Assembly (NCBI GenBank): GCA_028821785.1
Contig: JAPKFC010000006.1
Span: 1-44,129, forward strand
Direction of reading: 5' to 3'
Source: Candidatus Poseidoniaceae archaeon
GTDB taxonomy: Archaea > Thermoplasmatota > Poseidoniia > Poseidoniales > Poseidoniaceae
DNA: 44,129 nt
Part shown: one piece after another, positions 25,150-34,348 of the stretch
Layout: each line of letters begins with the position of its first letter
Numbering within the stretch: the first letter of the stretch is position 1
Made by a program: the position numbers and the translations under genes
Notes under the pieces: model-generated
The model's input: only the letters and a program-made list of their open reading frames with translations
Databases searched by the model: none
What the model was told of the DNA's origin: nothing

Positions 25150-25938
25150 TCATCTAAATAATTCATCTACAGAGTTGACAATGAGATCTGGCATTTGCTC
25201 TGCACCCGACTCTAATGAGTCAACATCAGTCTTTTGTGCTTCGCCCGAAAGAACCAGAACTCCGACGCAGCCGGCGCGATTTGCCATCGCAATATCAGTG
25301 TATAACCGGTCACCAACCATTGCGCAACGGGCAGGATCTAATCCGAGTTCTTCTATTTTATGAAGAATCATCCCAGCATTTGGTTTTCCTGTGATGTGAA
25401 CAGGGTCAACCCCAGTTGTAGCCTTGAACATTGCAAGATACGCACCAACATCTGGTAACCCTCCGTCTGGACTAGGGCAGACCATATCGGGATGACTTGC
25501 AACCAAAGGAATGCCAGCGTGCATGTGTATGCTAGCGGTCATTATTTTGTCATAAGTTAATTCAGTATCATAGCCCAGTACAACATATTGAGGTTTTTCA
25601 GACTTTGTTGCAATACCACAATCCTGCAACATTTGGGCCATGCCATCAGTACCAACGAGCCAAGTTTCAGTGACCTCGTTGGCCTGTAACCACGAAAGTA
25701 AATCGTGGGTCGAAAGAAGAATATCTTGTTGTTCAGCAGGAATATTAAATTTAACTAATTTCTCCTGATATTGGCTAACGGAACGAGATGAGTTATTTGA
25801 TAAAAAGAAGCGACGTACTCCCCTAGCCTCGCATCGCTGCAAGAATTCCAAAGCACCTTCAATAAGGTCGTTACCAAGATATATTGTACCATCCAAGTCT
25901 AAGAAAATCGCATCAATTTCCTCTAGCCGAGCATCCAT
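25150..25938 (-). CDS. HAD-superfamily phosphatase, NagD/AraL type (class IIA)
   Basis: A 262-residue hydrolase. Motif I is DAIFLDLDGTIYLGN (nucleophile and acid aspartates), motif II FFLSNNSSRS, motif III HITGKPNAGM (lysine) and motif IV MVGDRLYTDIAMANRAG. The large alpha/beta cap between motifs II and III is typical of class IIA enzymes such as NagD, p-nitrophenyl phosphatase and phosphoglycolate phosphatase. The physiological substrate is unknown; phosphoglycolate or a glycerol/sugar phosphate are reasonable options. AGGTGAT precedes the ATG. It lies 9 bases after the GGR gene, so the two are certainly close enough for one transcript. Confidence 0.88.
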   Translation of the reverse strand: MDARLEEIDAIFLDLDGTIYLGNDLIEGALEFLQRCEARGVRRFFLSNNSSRSVSQYQEKLVKFNIPAEQQDILLSTHDLLSWLQANEVTETWLVGTDGMAQMLQDCGIATKSEKPQYVVLGYDTELTYDKIMTASIHMHAGIPLVASHPDMVCPSPDGGLPDVGAYLAMFKATTGVDPVHITGKPNAGMILHKIEELGLDPARCAMVGDRLYTDIAMANRAGCVGVLVLSGEAQKTDVDSLESGAEQMPDLIVNSVDELFR

Positions 25939-25947
25939 AATATCACC

Positions 25948-27345
25948 TTAGAACATCAAAGTTTTAAACATAAACCAGGGAGAATGAAGGTCCTGTTGAG
26001 CTTCTTTACTAGCGATCATCTCCGTCATCATCTCTTGAAGCATTGGCTTTTTACTGGCCTTCTTTACGAACCAATTCAACAACCATGCCTTGCGACTCAA
26101 CTTTTGCATTCTAAACGAATTGATTAGTTCAGGGCCCAATACTGCCCACAACTCTTTCTGATATTCTGAGTGCTCTTTGCCCTCAATGATATGCCGGGCA
26201 GCCATTTCACCACTAACCAATGCATTACCAACACCCTCTCCGCTAAACGGGTCAACCAGTGTTGCAGCATCTCCGACTAAACGGATACCGTTAGCGCTCG
26301 CTCTACGCGGTTGATTTTCTTCTGATTTACGCGGTGAGCCGAAAGGTAACTGCCAGCCCTTTGAAGTTCCAGCAACAAGAGTTGCATCAGCAAAACGCTC
26401 TTTGAAGAGAGGGTGATTTGCGATAACATCAGTCTGCAATGCCTTTAATTTGTTCTTTTGTTTATCCATTAGAGACATTACCATGCCGATTCCGACATTG
26501 ACAACCCCTTCAGAAACAGGGAATAGCCAAAAGTAACCAGGGATCACAGTATCGACAAAATGAATTTCAATATCGCCTGCAGAATCTCCAATATCTTTCA
26601 CTCCAGTCCAATACTCTCTATATCCAGCACAGTAGTGTGTGCGGTCAACCATTTTTTCTGAATATGTATCTTCGACTAAACTTACAGCGACAGGGCAGCG
26701 ATATCCAGCAGCACCAACCAGTTGACGAGAATGGAACGTCAATTCTTCTCCACCACGGCCGCCAACTCTCACCACAACTCCACTGGCATGCCGCGACTCC
26801 TTTGAGCCAGAGCCAGGGTCATCACCACCACAATCATCATCGTAGAGAACTTCTCTAACCTCGCCACCTTGCAAGACCATTCCACCAGCATCACGAACTA
26901 GTTTTTGACAAGCATCGAATAACAAATGATCAAATTGGGAACGTGGCAGTGAATAACCAGCCTCCATTTTTTCAACTTCTTCCTCCGGAAGAGGAACTCT
27001 AACGATATGTCCTTTCGGACTAGAGAATTTTATTCCGGTTACTCGGAAATGGGGGGTGGCCTCAAGAATTTCTTTTACCCCTAATTCACGAACATGGCCA
27101 AGCGATTTTCCGCCAACTGCATCGCCACATATTTTATCGCGTGGCCAAACACTCTTTTCGATGAATAGAATTTTCTTCCCGCCCTTAGCAAGATATCCCG
27201 CTGCAGAAGCCCCACCCGGACCTCCACCAACTACAATTGCGTCAAAAGTAGCATTATTTTCAGGTGAAGGACCGCTGTCAATTGGTTGCTCCCACACGCG
27301 TGGAGCCGACACCTTCCCATCGGACATATCAATCACAGAACACAT
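25948..27345 (-). CDS. Geranylgeranyl reductase family FAD-dependent protein
   Basis: A 465-residue flavoprotein with the dinucleotide-binding motif AIVVGGGPGGASAAGYLAKGG (about 35-55). The GGR signature region IEKSVWPRDKICGDAVGG follows, then the second FAD motif LVGDAATLVDPFSGEGVGNALVSG (about 370). Archaeal members saturate the double bonds of geranylgeranyl chains in membrane lipids with a reduced cofactor; plant and bacterial members act on chlorophyll or quinone chains. With the GGGP synthase gene present, lipid saturation is the best guess. The ATG at 27345 has GGAG only three bases upstream; ATG 27327 is an alternative. It heads the run GGR - HAD - NERD - SemiSWEET. Confidence 0.9.
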   Translation of the reverse strand: MCSVIDMSDGKVSAPRVWEQPIDSGPSPENNATFDAIVVGGGPGGASAAGYLAKGGKKILFIEKSVWPRDKICGDAVGGKSLGHVRELGVKEILEATPHFRVTGIKFSSPKGHIVRVPLPEEEVEKMEAGYSLPRSQFDHLLFDACQKLVRDAGGMVLQGGEVREVLYDDDCGGDDPGSGSKESRHASGVVVRVGGRGGEELTFHSRQLVGAAGYRCPVAVSLVEDTYSEKMVDRTHYCAGYREYWTGVKDIGDSAGDIEIHFVDTVIPGYFWLFPVSEGVVNVGIGMVMSLMDKQKNKLKALQTDVIANHPLFKERFADATLVAGTSKGWQLPFGSPRKSEENQPRRASANGIRLVGDAATLVDPFSGEGVGNALVSGEMAARHIIEGKEHSEYQKELWAVLGPELINSFRMQKLSRKAWLLNWFVKKASKKPMLQEMMTEMIASKEAQQDLHSPWFMFKTLMF

Positions 27346-27444
27346 TCACTCCTTGAGGCTATTTGTTGCCAACTATGGTGGAGAGAGATAATCCAACCTT
27401 CATTTTGATGCCATAGACAGGCTTCATCAAGACCACTTCTCAAT

Positions 27445-28362
27445 TCAAAATGGTAATTCTTTATCGAGTCTCTCGGTCATTTCAAGATATCTATCAGTAT
27501 GTTCAGTATTTGGTAAATTGATCACAAACTGCCAATAACGCCATGCGGCAATTGAAAGAGTTGCCAAACGATGTAAGGCTGGTAAAGCATTAATTTCAGC
27601 ATCATTCAACTTCCTTATCGACTGATATCCGGCTAGTAAAGAATCCCACCGTTCAGCTACTGGCTGACCATTTTCCCAGCCAAATCCAACAAAAGTCATC
27701 ACCAAATCGAAAGCCAAGACATCATGGCATATTTCTTCAAAATCAAGTAAGGATTTGACTTTCTCTTTAGTTCCGATGACATTGTCGGGAAATAAATCCC
27801 CGTGTATTATTCCCTTTGGCAAATCTTGGCCTATGCTTTCAGCTAGTAGGGTATTCTCAGTTTGTAGCATATTTAGAAAATCAGTCCAGCCATGAGTTTC
27901 ATTGGCAATTGAAAATAATTTCTCAAAAAGAGTATTGCCCATTGAGAAATTACTCTTCAGGCCCTTAGGAGGTTTTAGTAGATGTAAATTGGCTTGGATC
28001 ATACCAAGTGAGTATAGTGACGAATGATTGGATTCTAGCCACTGTCCTTCTACAAAGGGCAGAAGTGTCCATGCCAAGCCATCTTTAATCATCATCAATT
28101 CACCATTCTTAAACTTGATAGGAGTGGCTGTCGGGACGCCATTATTAGCCAAATAAGATGTCATCGTTAGTAAATATTCAACTTCTTCTAGCGATTGTTC
28201 ATTCCATATCTTCAATACTAGTTTAGTATTATCTTTTAGAGTCAAAATGTAGTTGGAATTAGCCCAGCCCCCTGCTAATTTTTCAATACTAAGTAATTCT
28301 GACAGACCCGTGGCTTCAACAATCGCTGAAGCGTCATCAAGTGATACTTCTGTGTAAGCCAT
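27445..28362 (-). CDS. Homoserine kinase type II-like (ThrB2/APH fold) kinase
   Basis: A 305-residue protein of the aminoglycoside-phosphotransferase-like fold. It has IEKLAGGWANSNYIL (nucleotide-binding loop), LVLKIW (ATP-contacting lysine), GIIHGDLFPDNVIG (catalytic loop H-G-D-x-x-x-x-N) and LLDFEEICHDVLAFDL (metal-binding DFE). The arrangement and the C-terminal LPALHRLATLSIAAWRYWQF resemble ThrB type II homoserine kinases, which phosphorylate homoserine on the way to threonine. Other small-molecule kinases (choline, methylthioribose) share the fold, so the substrate is inferred. It is transcribed alone, 99 bases before the GGR gene on the same strand. Confidence 0.8.
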   Translation of the reverse strand: MAYTEVSLDDASAIVEATGLSELLSIEKLAGGWANSNYILTLKDNTKLVLKIWNEQSLEEVEYLLTMTSYLANNGVPTATPIKFKNGELMMIKDGLAWTLLPFVEGQWLESNHSSLYSLGMIQANLHLLKPPKGLKSNFSMGNTLFEKLFSIANETHGWTDFLNMLQTENTLLAESIGQDLPKGIIHGDLFPDNVIGTKEKVKSLLDFEEICHDVLAFDLVMTFVGFGWENGQPVAERWDSLLAGYQSIRKLNDAEINALPALHRLATLSIAAWRYWQFVINLPNTEHTDRYLEMTERLDKELPF

Positions 28363-28547
28363 ATAGTGTCCCTAACTCAATTTCTTTTTCTTTTTATCTA
28401 TTGGATACGCTGATATTTCAGAGACGAACCCTTCTTGCCATGGGCAGGTAATGAAAAGGCCCACGCGGCTTCCTAAAAGGGCAAGCAGTAGAAACAAAGG
28501 AATGGGAGGGGAAACAAAGATAGGGCCCCGGGGGTGAGGGATATAAC
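28363..28547. other. Intergenic region upstream of the repeat lipoprotein
   Basis: A 185-base divergent gap. On the plus strand it holds a T-rich tract (28381-28397) and then an unusually G-rich purine stretch (about 28495-28540). The stretch ends in GAGGG seven bases before ATG 28548, which is the ribosome-binding site of the lipoprotein gene. I saw no tRNA or known RNA fold; a short stem TGGGC/GCCCA is possible near 28440-28465. Confidence 0.4.
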
Positions 28548-31400
28548 ATGAATCGCGCCCTATTGCTTAGTTTAATGTTTATAATTTCCACTTTCGCGGG
28601 GTGTATCGACAGCCCAGTGAATGGAGTTTCTGGCCAAATTGATGGTTCTAAAGTGGGTGGAACCTTCGACTGCGAGCAACCATATACAAGTACCACTTTC
28701 CAATTGGGAACTAATGATAATTGGGATCCTAATATTGCAGAGGCCCCACTTCCGAATGTTCCCGCCAATCTCATGCAAATTGTATTATATACCAAGGAAA
28801 CCGATGATAATTTTAATGAAGCGGTTGTTGCCCACCATTTCAGTAATATAGGTGGATTGACAATCATAGACGCCCAGATGACAATTCAGACTCGTGCCGT
28901 TACAGGAATGGCTCCTAATTCAGATATTCTAGAGTTGATGTTCCACGATGACATGACCCAATACCCCACTTGGAATATTCCAGTTGGACTAACTGCGGAC
29001 TCTCCATTTGGTATGACAGAGGTCCTGCACCTCGATGAGTTGCCCACTAGTGGGATGGGCGATCTATCTACATTGGTAGCCGGCACCACCGACTTAATTC
29101 CAACACTCAATAGTCTTGGATACATCGACATAGTTGTTTCTCATGGCCAGCAAGTCGATTATGTTGAACTTGAGATATGTGTTCAATCCCCACCCCCTCC
29201 TTCAGGAGGTTCCTTTGATTGCCCTGCACCGTACTCAAGTTTCAGTTTCTTTTTAGGGACAAATGATAATTGGGACCCGACCATTGCAGAATCTCCACTG
29301 CCTATACTCACCTCAAACCTTTTGCAAATTGCAACATATGCGAAGGGTACAGACGATGATTCGAATGAAGCATCAGTTGCCCATCAGTTCGGTAGTATAG
29401 CGGCATTTACAATTGTCGATGCACAATTGACAATCCAAACACGAACAATTCCAACCGAGGCTCCAAATATTGCCAATCTAATTTTATTATTTAGTGATGA
29501 CATGACGGCATATCCTCCTTGGGAGATTCCAATCGGACAAGCAGCAGATCCTCCATCAACACTGACTGAAACATTACATCTAGATGAATTACCCACAAGT
29601 GGAATGGGTGATTTGTCTTTATTGGCTGCAGGTAGTACAGATATAATTTCGATACTAAACACACTAGGTTATCTAGACATTATTGTACAAAATGACCAGG
29701 AGGTTGACTATGTTGAATTAGAGGTATGTGTCGATAAGACTTGGTCGACACCCACACTACCAATGCCGTGTGAAGATTGGGAAGATCCACTTTCACCATC
29801 ATATTTAGCAGGCGATGTTATTGAAATAATCCATGGGAGCCAGGATGGATTTTCTCTCGCTACAACAGATCCTGCCCCCCAGCCGCGCGATTCGTTAGTT
29901 GGTATTATCGACTGGCAAACGAACTCGTATGCAAGAGTCGGTCCGAACTCTCCAGTTTGGTCTAGTTGGGGTGCAAACAGCGGTCAAGCGACATTATCGA
30001 CTTTCGATGAATTATCCGCCAATAATATGCTGATGACTAGTTTTACCGGATTGCCAAACAATATCGTCGATGCCCGTATTGATTTTGGAGTTGCTTTCCT
30101 TGGAGGAGCTAATCTAGAAACAGATAGTATTCATCTAGGATTTACTCAAGAAATGGCAACACCCGGAACATACCCTTATCACAACCTCGATACTATTACA
30201 CAGGGCGATTACTGGGATGAGACTGCACCAACTGTTCTGGATTCAACATTTAATACACAGAGCCAAATACTCAGTTATCCATATACTGGAATTACTACTC
30301 AGATGAACTCGGGAGGTGGCTTGACAATATCTCTGCACCTAAGTCATTTATACACATCTGGGCATGTGTTTAACTCCCAAACATCGTTGAATTGGGGAAC
30401 TAACAGTATCATTCAAGAAATGAACGATCAAGGTTTCTTGGATTTCTTAATTCAAGATGATACCAGTGTGGATTATGTTGCACTAAAATATTGTGCAGGA
30501 GACTTTGATACTGATAACGATGGCCAAAATGATGACACTCAAGATTTAGACAACGATAATGATGGAATTTCAAATGCAGATGAAGGAGATGCAGATCCGG
30601 ACGGAGACCAAATTCCAAATCATCTAGATGATGATAGTGATGGAGACGGTATTCCAGATTCTGTTGAAGGAAATGTAGATAGTGACGGAGACGGTATTCC
30701 AGATTTCCTAGACTTAGATAGTGACGGAGACGGGATTCCAGATTCTGTTGAAGGAAATGTAGATACCGACGGAGACGGTATTCCAGATTACCTAGACTTA
30801 GATAGTGACGGTGATGGCATTCCAGATTCTGTTGAAGGAAATGTTGATACCGACGGAGACGGGATTCCAGATTACCTAGACTTAGATAGTGACGGAGATG
30901 GTATTCCAGATTCTGTAGAAGGGGTCGTTGATAGCGACGGCGATGGTATCCCAGATTATCTAGACACTTTTGATGATACTGATACTGACGGCGATGGTAT
31001 TCCAGATTCTGTTGAAGGAAATGTTGATACCGACGGAGACGGGATTCCAGATTACCTAGACTTAGATAGTGACGGAGATGGTATTCCAGATTCTGTAGAA
31101 GGGGTCGTTGATAGCGACGGCGATGGTATCCCAGATTATCTAGACACTTTTGATGATACTGATACTGACGGCGACGGTATGCCAGACGTATGGGAATCTA
31201 GTAATGGCCTAGATCCAAATGACGACACTGATGCTGGTATAGATGCTGACGGCGATGGTTTAACAAATCTAGAAGAATATGGTTACGGTACAGATCCGAA
31301 TAATGCAGATACAGATGGTGGTGGAGTCAATGATGGAGATGAAATCACCAATATGAGTGATCCAAATGACGACACTGATGACGGCGTAATCAACGGATAA
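28548..31400 (+). CDS. Large lipoprotein: triplicated unknown domain plus D-x-D-G-D-G calcium repeats
   Basis: A 950-residue protein with signal peptide and lipobox F-A-G-C (Cys 19). Two closely similar domains of about 170 residues follow (about 40-212 and 224-395). Each starts FDC..PY, contains LGTNDNWDP, and ends [13 protein letters not shown] ... VDYVELE(I/V)C. A third, diverged copy lies at about 405-650 and ends VDYVALKYC. From about 652 to 940 there are tandem '[14 protein letters not shown] / [13 protein letters not shown]' units that match thrombospondin type 3/calcium-binding repeats. No enzyme motif is seen. It is likely a lipid-anchored surface protein whose rigid calcium-dependent stalk is C-terminal. 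The gene is transcribed alone and convergent with the Lrp gene. Confidence 0.85.
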   Translation: MNRALLLSLMFIISTFAGCIDSPVNGVSGQIDGSKVGGTFDCEQPYTSTTFQLGTNDNWDPNIAEAPLPNVPANLMQIVLYTKETDDNFNEAVVAHHFSNIGGLTIIDAQMTIQTRAVTGMAPNSDILELMFHDDMTQYPTWNIPVGLTADSPFGMTEVLHLDELPTSGMGDLSTLVAGTTDLIPTLNSLGYIDIVVSHGQQVDYVELEICVQSPPPPSGGSFDCPAPYSSFSFFLGTNDNWDPTIAESPLPILTSNLLQIATYAKGTDDDSNEASVAHQFGSIAAFTIVDAQLTIQTRTIPTEAPNIANLILLFSDDMTAYPPWEIPIGQAADPPSTLTETLHLDELPTSGMGDLSLLAAGSTDIISILNTLGYLDIIVQNDQEVDYVELEVCVDKTWSTPTLPMPCEDWEDPLSPSYLAGDVIEIIHGSQDGFSLATTDPAPQPRDSLVGIIDWQTNSYARVGPNSPVWSSWGANSGQATLSTFDELSANNMLMTSFTGLPNNIVDARIDFGVAFLGGANLETDSIHLGFTQEMATPGTYPYHNLDTITQGDYWDETAPTVLDSTFNTQSQILSYPYTGITTQMNSGGGLTISLHLSHLYTSGHVFNSQTSLNWGTNSIIQEMNDQGFLDFLIQDDTSVDYVALKYCAGDFDTDNDGQNDDTQDLDNDNDGISNADEGDADPDGDQIPNHLDDDSDGDGIPDSVEGNVDSDGDGIPDFLDLDSDGDGIPDSVEGNVDTDGDGIPDYLDLDSDGDGIPDSVEGNVDTDGDGIPDYLDLDSDGDGIPDSVEGVVDSDGDGIPDYLDTFDDTDTDGDGIPDSVEGNVDTDGDGIPDYLDLDSDGDGIPDSVEGVVDSDGDGIPDYLDTFDDTDTDGDGMPDVWESSNGLDPNDDTDAGIDADGDGLTNLEEYGYGTDPNNADTDGGGVNDGDEITNMSDPNDDTDDGVING
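30625..31190 (+). repeat. In-gene tandem repeats with a 180-base exact duplication
   Basis: This is the coding region of the D-x-D-G-D-G units. Besides short units of about 60 bases, positions 30819-30994 are identical to 30999-31174, that is 176 identical bases at an offset of 180. Since even synonymous positions agree, the duplication is recent or maintained by recombination. It adds exactly 60 residues and keeps the frame. Confidence 0.92.
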
Positions 31401-31513
31401 GTGCTATAATAATTCACAGATTAGCTTTTGTTTCTTCGCATGAATAACTGCAGATTTCCATTTACAGGGGTCTTTTCAGTGCCTAGCTCTGTGATTGAAA
31501 CGACGAACAATTC

Positions 31514-31975
31514 TCATCTGAAAGAAGAAGCTACGCCTTCAAATTCATAAAACGATATCATTGTTTGAGTTCCAGAAACTCCAGCAACCTTGCTGACCTG
31601 GTCAAGAATAGCATCCCCTAAGGTATCCATCGATGAAGCGACCACTTCAACTAATAAATCCCAATCACCGGTGATGATGCTAACGCGAATACAAAATGGC
31701 AGAGTAACTAGTTGTTCAGCAACATCTCTTCTATCAACCTGTCCTCTTTCACATCTTACGAAGAGAAAAGCACGCAAGTCTAAGCCAACTGCACGCGGTT
31801 CACGTTGGATAGTAAATCTCTTGATTACACCCTTTTCTTTTAGCCGACGAATCCTATCGTGAACGGTAACCCTTGGCATCGACAAGGAATCGGCAATCGC
31901 CTGTGTACCTTTACGAGAGTCAGATTCTAGGCTATGCAAAATCGCCTCATCTTTGTCATCTAATTCGATTACCAT
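31514..31975 (-). CDS. Lrp/AsnC family transcriptional regulator
   Basis: A 153-residue regulator. The N-terminal AsnC-type winged helix (LDDKDEAILHSLESDSRKGTQAIADSLSMPRVTVHDRIRRLKEKGVIKRFTI) is followed by a C-terminal RAM domain with the core strands AFLFVRCERG, IITGDWDLLVEVVA and the ISFYEF end. These proteins form dimers to octamers and respond to amino acids. I chose ATG 31975; the frame is open to 31999. It is divergent from the PLP enzyme gene at 32122, so control of sulfur amino-acid metabolism and of itself is a plausible inference. Confidence 0.9.
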   Translation of the reverse strand: MVIELDDKDEAILHSLESDSRKGTQAIADSLSMPRVTVHDRIRRLKEKGVIKRFTIQREPRAVGLDLRAFLFVRCERGQVDRRDVAEQLVTLPFCIRVSIITGDWDLLVEVVASSMDTLGDAILDQVSKVAGVSGTQTMISFYEFEGVASSFR

Positions 31976-32040
31976 TAAATCGCCGATGCGTCGGAGCATT
32001 TCAACACTTCCGACACTTTGACGGTATATTGGCTACTATT

Positions 32041-32051
32041 TTCTATAAAAG
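32041..32051. promoter_or_regulatory. TATA-like element between lrp-type gene and PLP enzyme gene
   Basis: TTCTATAAAAG lies on the plus strand (CTTTTATAGAA on the minus strand) in the divergent gap. On the plus strand it would start transcription near 32070, upstream of ATG 32086 or 32122. On the minus strand the start would fall near 32018, before ATG 31975. One nearly symmetric AT core could therefore serve both genes. Confidence 0.45.
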
Positions 32052-32121
32052 CCGACGAATATAACAAATTATCACCGTATCGTTGATGTCCTATGAGCGC
32101 TTCAAGGTAATTGGGAGTAAA

Positions 32122-33300
32122 ATGACCGACGAAACTAATCTTACTGGATTTGGCAGCAAGGCTGTGCACAGCGGAACGAACCACGTTGGAGATGCGGTAA
32201 ACACTCCAATTTTTCAATCTTCAACCTACAAATTAACTGATGATAGATACGCTGGTTGGGCTGCAGGCGCGCAACACACTCTTCTCTATGCAAGATTATC
32301 TTCAGTCAATTCAGATGCAGTTGCACAGAAGCTATGTGCAATGGAAGGAGGAGAAGATGCAGAAACCTTTTCTTCTGGAATGGGCGCAATCTCAACAACA
32401 CTTGTTTCATTATTGAGTAATGGCGATCACATCGTTGCAAGCACCGATGTATATGGTGGCACATATGGCTTATTGACCGAGGAACTTCCAAGATTTGGCA
32501 TTTCTACTACGATGGCAGATATGCGAGACCCAGCATCCTATGAGGCAGCAATCCAAGAAAATACAAAAATCCTCTATATTGAAACACTAACAAATCCAGT
32601 TCTGAAAGTTTGTGATATCCCAGCAATGGTTGAAGTGGCAAAGCGACATAACTTATTGTGCATTGTCGATAATACCTTTGCTTCCCCTTGGGCATGCAAT
32701 CCCCTTGCAATGGGTGCGGACTTGGTAATCCATTCAACCACGAAATATCTTGGAGGCCATTCTGATATTATTGGAGGGGCAGTCGTTGGTTCTAAAGAAT
32801 TAATTACTCAAATATTCCAGCGAAAGGTCCACTTCGGGGCATGTCCAGACCCTCATAACTGCTATCTGCTTGAGAGAGGTATGCGAACTTTGGATGTTCG
32901 AATGCCGCGTATTTGTGAAAACGCAGCAACAATTGCTTCGCGCTTAGAAGCTCATCCGATGATAGAACTTGTTTATCATACATCATTAGCATCACATCCA
33001 GATTATGAGATTGCTCAAAGAGTAATGCCGAAAGGTAGTGGAATGGTTGCCTTTGTAGTAAAGGGTGGAGATGATGCAGCATTGAAATTCATGCGCGGCT
33101 TGACAATGATTTACGAAGCAACAAGCCTTGGTGGCGTTGAATCTTTGATAGAATGCCCCTTCAACTCAAGTCATATGATGATTCCAGAAGATGTAAGACA
33201 TGCAGCAGGGCTTGTTCCTGGCTTTGTTAGAATGAGCATTGGAATAGAAAGCATTGACGATCTATGGGCTGACATCGAACGCGGCTTTAGTAATGTATGA
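32122..33300 (+). CDS. Cystathionine gamma-synthase / gamma-lyase family PLP enzyme
   Basis: A 392-residue fold-type I PLP enzyme. It has FQSSTYKL (N-terminal substrate region), YARLSSVNSDAVAQKLCAMEGGEDAETFSSGMGAI (phosphate-binding S-S-G-M-G), ADMRDP, YIETLTNPVLKVCDI, IVDNTFASPWACNPLAMGADLVIHSTTKYLGGHSD (aspartate; Schiff-base lysine in S-T-T-K-Y), then TSLGGVESLIECP. The family includes MetB, MetC-like, cystathionine gamma-lyase and methionine gamma-lyase, and the exact reaction cannot be fixed from sequence. I chose ATG 32122 because GGGAG is four bases upstream; the frame also begins at 32086. The divergent Lrp/AsnC regulator suggests amino-acid control. Confidence 0.9.
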   Translation: MTDETNLTGFGSKAVHSGTNHVGDAVNTPIFQSSTYKLTDDRYAGWAAGAQHTLLYARLSSVNSDAVAQKLCAMEGGEDAETFSSGMGAISTTLVSLLSNGDHIVASTDVYGGTYGLLTEELPRFGISTTMADMRDPASYEAAIQENTKILYIETLTNPVLKVCDIPAMVEVAKRHNLLCIVDNTFASPWACNPLAMGADLVIHSTTKYLGGHSDIIGGAVVGSKELITQIFQRKVHFGACPDPHNCYLLERGMRTLDVRMPRICENAATIASRLEAHPMIELVYHTSLASHPDYEIAQRVMPKGSGMVAFVVKGGDDAALKFMRGLTMIYEATSLGGVESLIECPFNSSHMMIPEDVRHAAGLVPGFVRMSIGIESIDDLWADIERGFSNV

Positions 33301-33502
33301 GAAAATAACATTTACAGATTTTCCACAATCAAGTAATTTATTTTTAGTATTCACAAACACAAAACCCTCGTGTTTTGTACTTAAAACGCGATAAAAGGCC
33401 TAAAAACACAGTAAAACCATTCTACATTAGGTGTTTTTTACTACACCGCCCACTCCATCAACCTACAATAAACGCCATTATAGGGCATTTTTCCTACAGT
33501 GG
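33301..33502. other. Intergenic region with two inverted repeats
   Basis: A gap between the PLP enzyme gene and the promoter of the aquaporin-like gene. It contains ACAAAAC-CCTCGT-GTTTTGT (33359-33378, 7-bp stem) and a second pair AAAAACAC (33402-33409) / GTGTTTTT (33431-33438), followed by a T-run on the plus strand. These look like 3'-end or terminator structures for the PLP gene. No ORF was recognised. Confidence 0.4.
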
Positions 33503-33510
33503 TATTATAA
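33503..33510 (+). promoter_or_regulatory. TATA box of the aquaporin-like gene
   Basis: TATTATAA lies 49-56 bases before ATG 33559. With the normal archaeal spacing, transcription would begin near 33533, leaving a leader of about 25 bases. That leader contains the strong site GAGGGGG at 33544-33550. Confidence 0.5.
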
Positions 33511-33558
33511 GTGGTTCGATTGAACTTGCAAATGCTCTCAACAGAGGGGGATAATAAT

Positions 33559-34197
33559 ATGGAAATGGATTGGAAAGGAAATATGGCTGAACTCGGAGGC
33601 GCATTTATGCTCTCTTGGGTTGTACTTGGAATGGGCGGAAGCGGAGTTGGCACACTTATTGGTGCGGCAACTCTAGCAGTCGCTTGGATGGCGTTTAGTG
33701 GCGCACACCTACTACCTGTAGTTACATGGTGCCACATGATGACTGGCGACTTGGCTGACACTGAAGGGAATTGGATGGCAAACGGTATGCGTTTGGTATT
33801 CCAAGCACTCGGAGCATTAGTGGCAGTTCTATTGATGACAGAAGCAGGATCTCTTGAGACTCCTACCTTCGTTGCACCTGAGATGTGGGTTGCAGACATG
33901 GGTAACATGATGTGGCCTGTCATCACAATGATGGCAGCAGGTGCAGTATGGTGGCAAATCCACACACGTTGCAACTCAGAATGGGTAAGCGCATTAGGAT
34001 TAATGGCTATTGCCGGAGTTGGAATACACCTAGATGGAGCAAACTGGATGGGTTCAATGCTAGCAGATGGCGGAACACAAGTAGCAGATGTTGCAGTGGA
34101 CTGGCTCTTGAACGGTCTAGTCTTCGGCCTTGGTGCATTACTCGGTGTAAAAATCGATGAAAATATACCAGGCGGCGACGACAGCAGCGCTGAGTGA
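33559..34197 (+). CDS. Aquaporin/MIP-fold membrane protein with both NPA motifs altered
   Basis: A 212-residue integral membrane protein with about six helices. Residues 10-56 follow the MIP N-terminal half closely (AE-x-x-G-x-F ... SGAHLLPVVT, where aquaporins have SGAHLNPAVT). So the first NPA is L52-P53-V54. In the second half the residues GIHLDGANWMGSML (155-168) align with G-A-S-M-N-P-A-R-S-x-G-P-A-L. NPA becomes D159-G160-A161, and the selectivity-filter arginine becomes N162. Without the paired asparagines, water or glycerol conduction cannot be assumed. The ATG is set by GAGGGGG eight bases upstream. The gene is monocistronic, with its own TATA box and a strong hairpin after it. Confidence 0.72.
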   Translation: MEMDWKGNMAELGGAFMLSWVVLGMGGSGVGTLIGAATLAVAWMAFSGAHLLPVVTWCHMMTGDLADTEGNWMANGMRLVFQALGALVAVLLMTEAGSLETPTFVAPEMWVADMGNMMWPVITMMAAGAVWWQIHTRCNSEWVSALGLMAIAGVGIHLDGANWMGSMLADGGTQVADVAVDWLLNGLVFGLGALLGVKIDENIPGGDDSSAE

Positions 34198-34246
34198 AAT
34201 CAGTAATAACGCTCGCTTAGTAGTTTAAACACTACTTCCCGATGAA

Positions 34247-34280
34247 GTACGGGGGCATGTCTGCGGACATGTCCCCGTGC
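34247..34280 (+). terminator. Strong hairpin downstream of the aquaporin-like gene
   Basis: A 15-bp stem (34247-34261 with 34266-34280, two G-U pairs in RNA) and the tetraloop TGCG. It starts 49 bases after the stop. The T-rich run TTTCTTTTTTTCTTTT follows at about 34302-34317, so it can act as a terminator or a stable 3' end. Confidence 0.6.
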
Positions 34281-34317
34281 GCCATTTTGGTAACAAGATG
34301 GTTTCTTTTTTTCTTTT

Positions 34318-34343
34318 ACAAAGTCAACAAAACCTGACTTTGT
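34318..34343. terminator. Second inverted repeat before the convergent gene end
   Basis: ACAAAGTCA-ACAAAACC-TGACTTTGT is a perfect 9-bp inverted repeat, followed on the plus strand by TTATTTT. It lies 5 bases from the stop of the minus-strand 583-residue gene and could terminate transcription from both sides. Confidence 0.5.
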
Positions 34344-34348
34344 TTATT

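Noticed and set aside
28363-28547. Possible structured RNA in the G-rich gap
   Set aside because: No tRNA, SRP RNA or RNase P hallmarks were seen; the short stems are no better than chance.
28418-28867. A 149-codon minus-strand ORF overlapping the start of the repeat lipoprotein
   Set aside because: No recognisable domain. The plus-strand gene has a ribosome-binding site, signal peptide and lipobox in the same place.
30625-31190. Regular direct repeats that could suggest a CRISPR array
   Set aside because: The repeats are in frame, encode D-x-D-G-D-G calcium-binding units and have no unique spacers.
28548-31400. Reading the lipoprotein as an OmpA-type or adhesin enzyme because of the TSP3 repeats
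   Set aside because: Only the calcium-repeat part resembles such proteins; no OmpA peptidoglycan-binding domain or catalytic motif is present.
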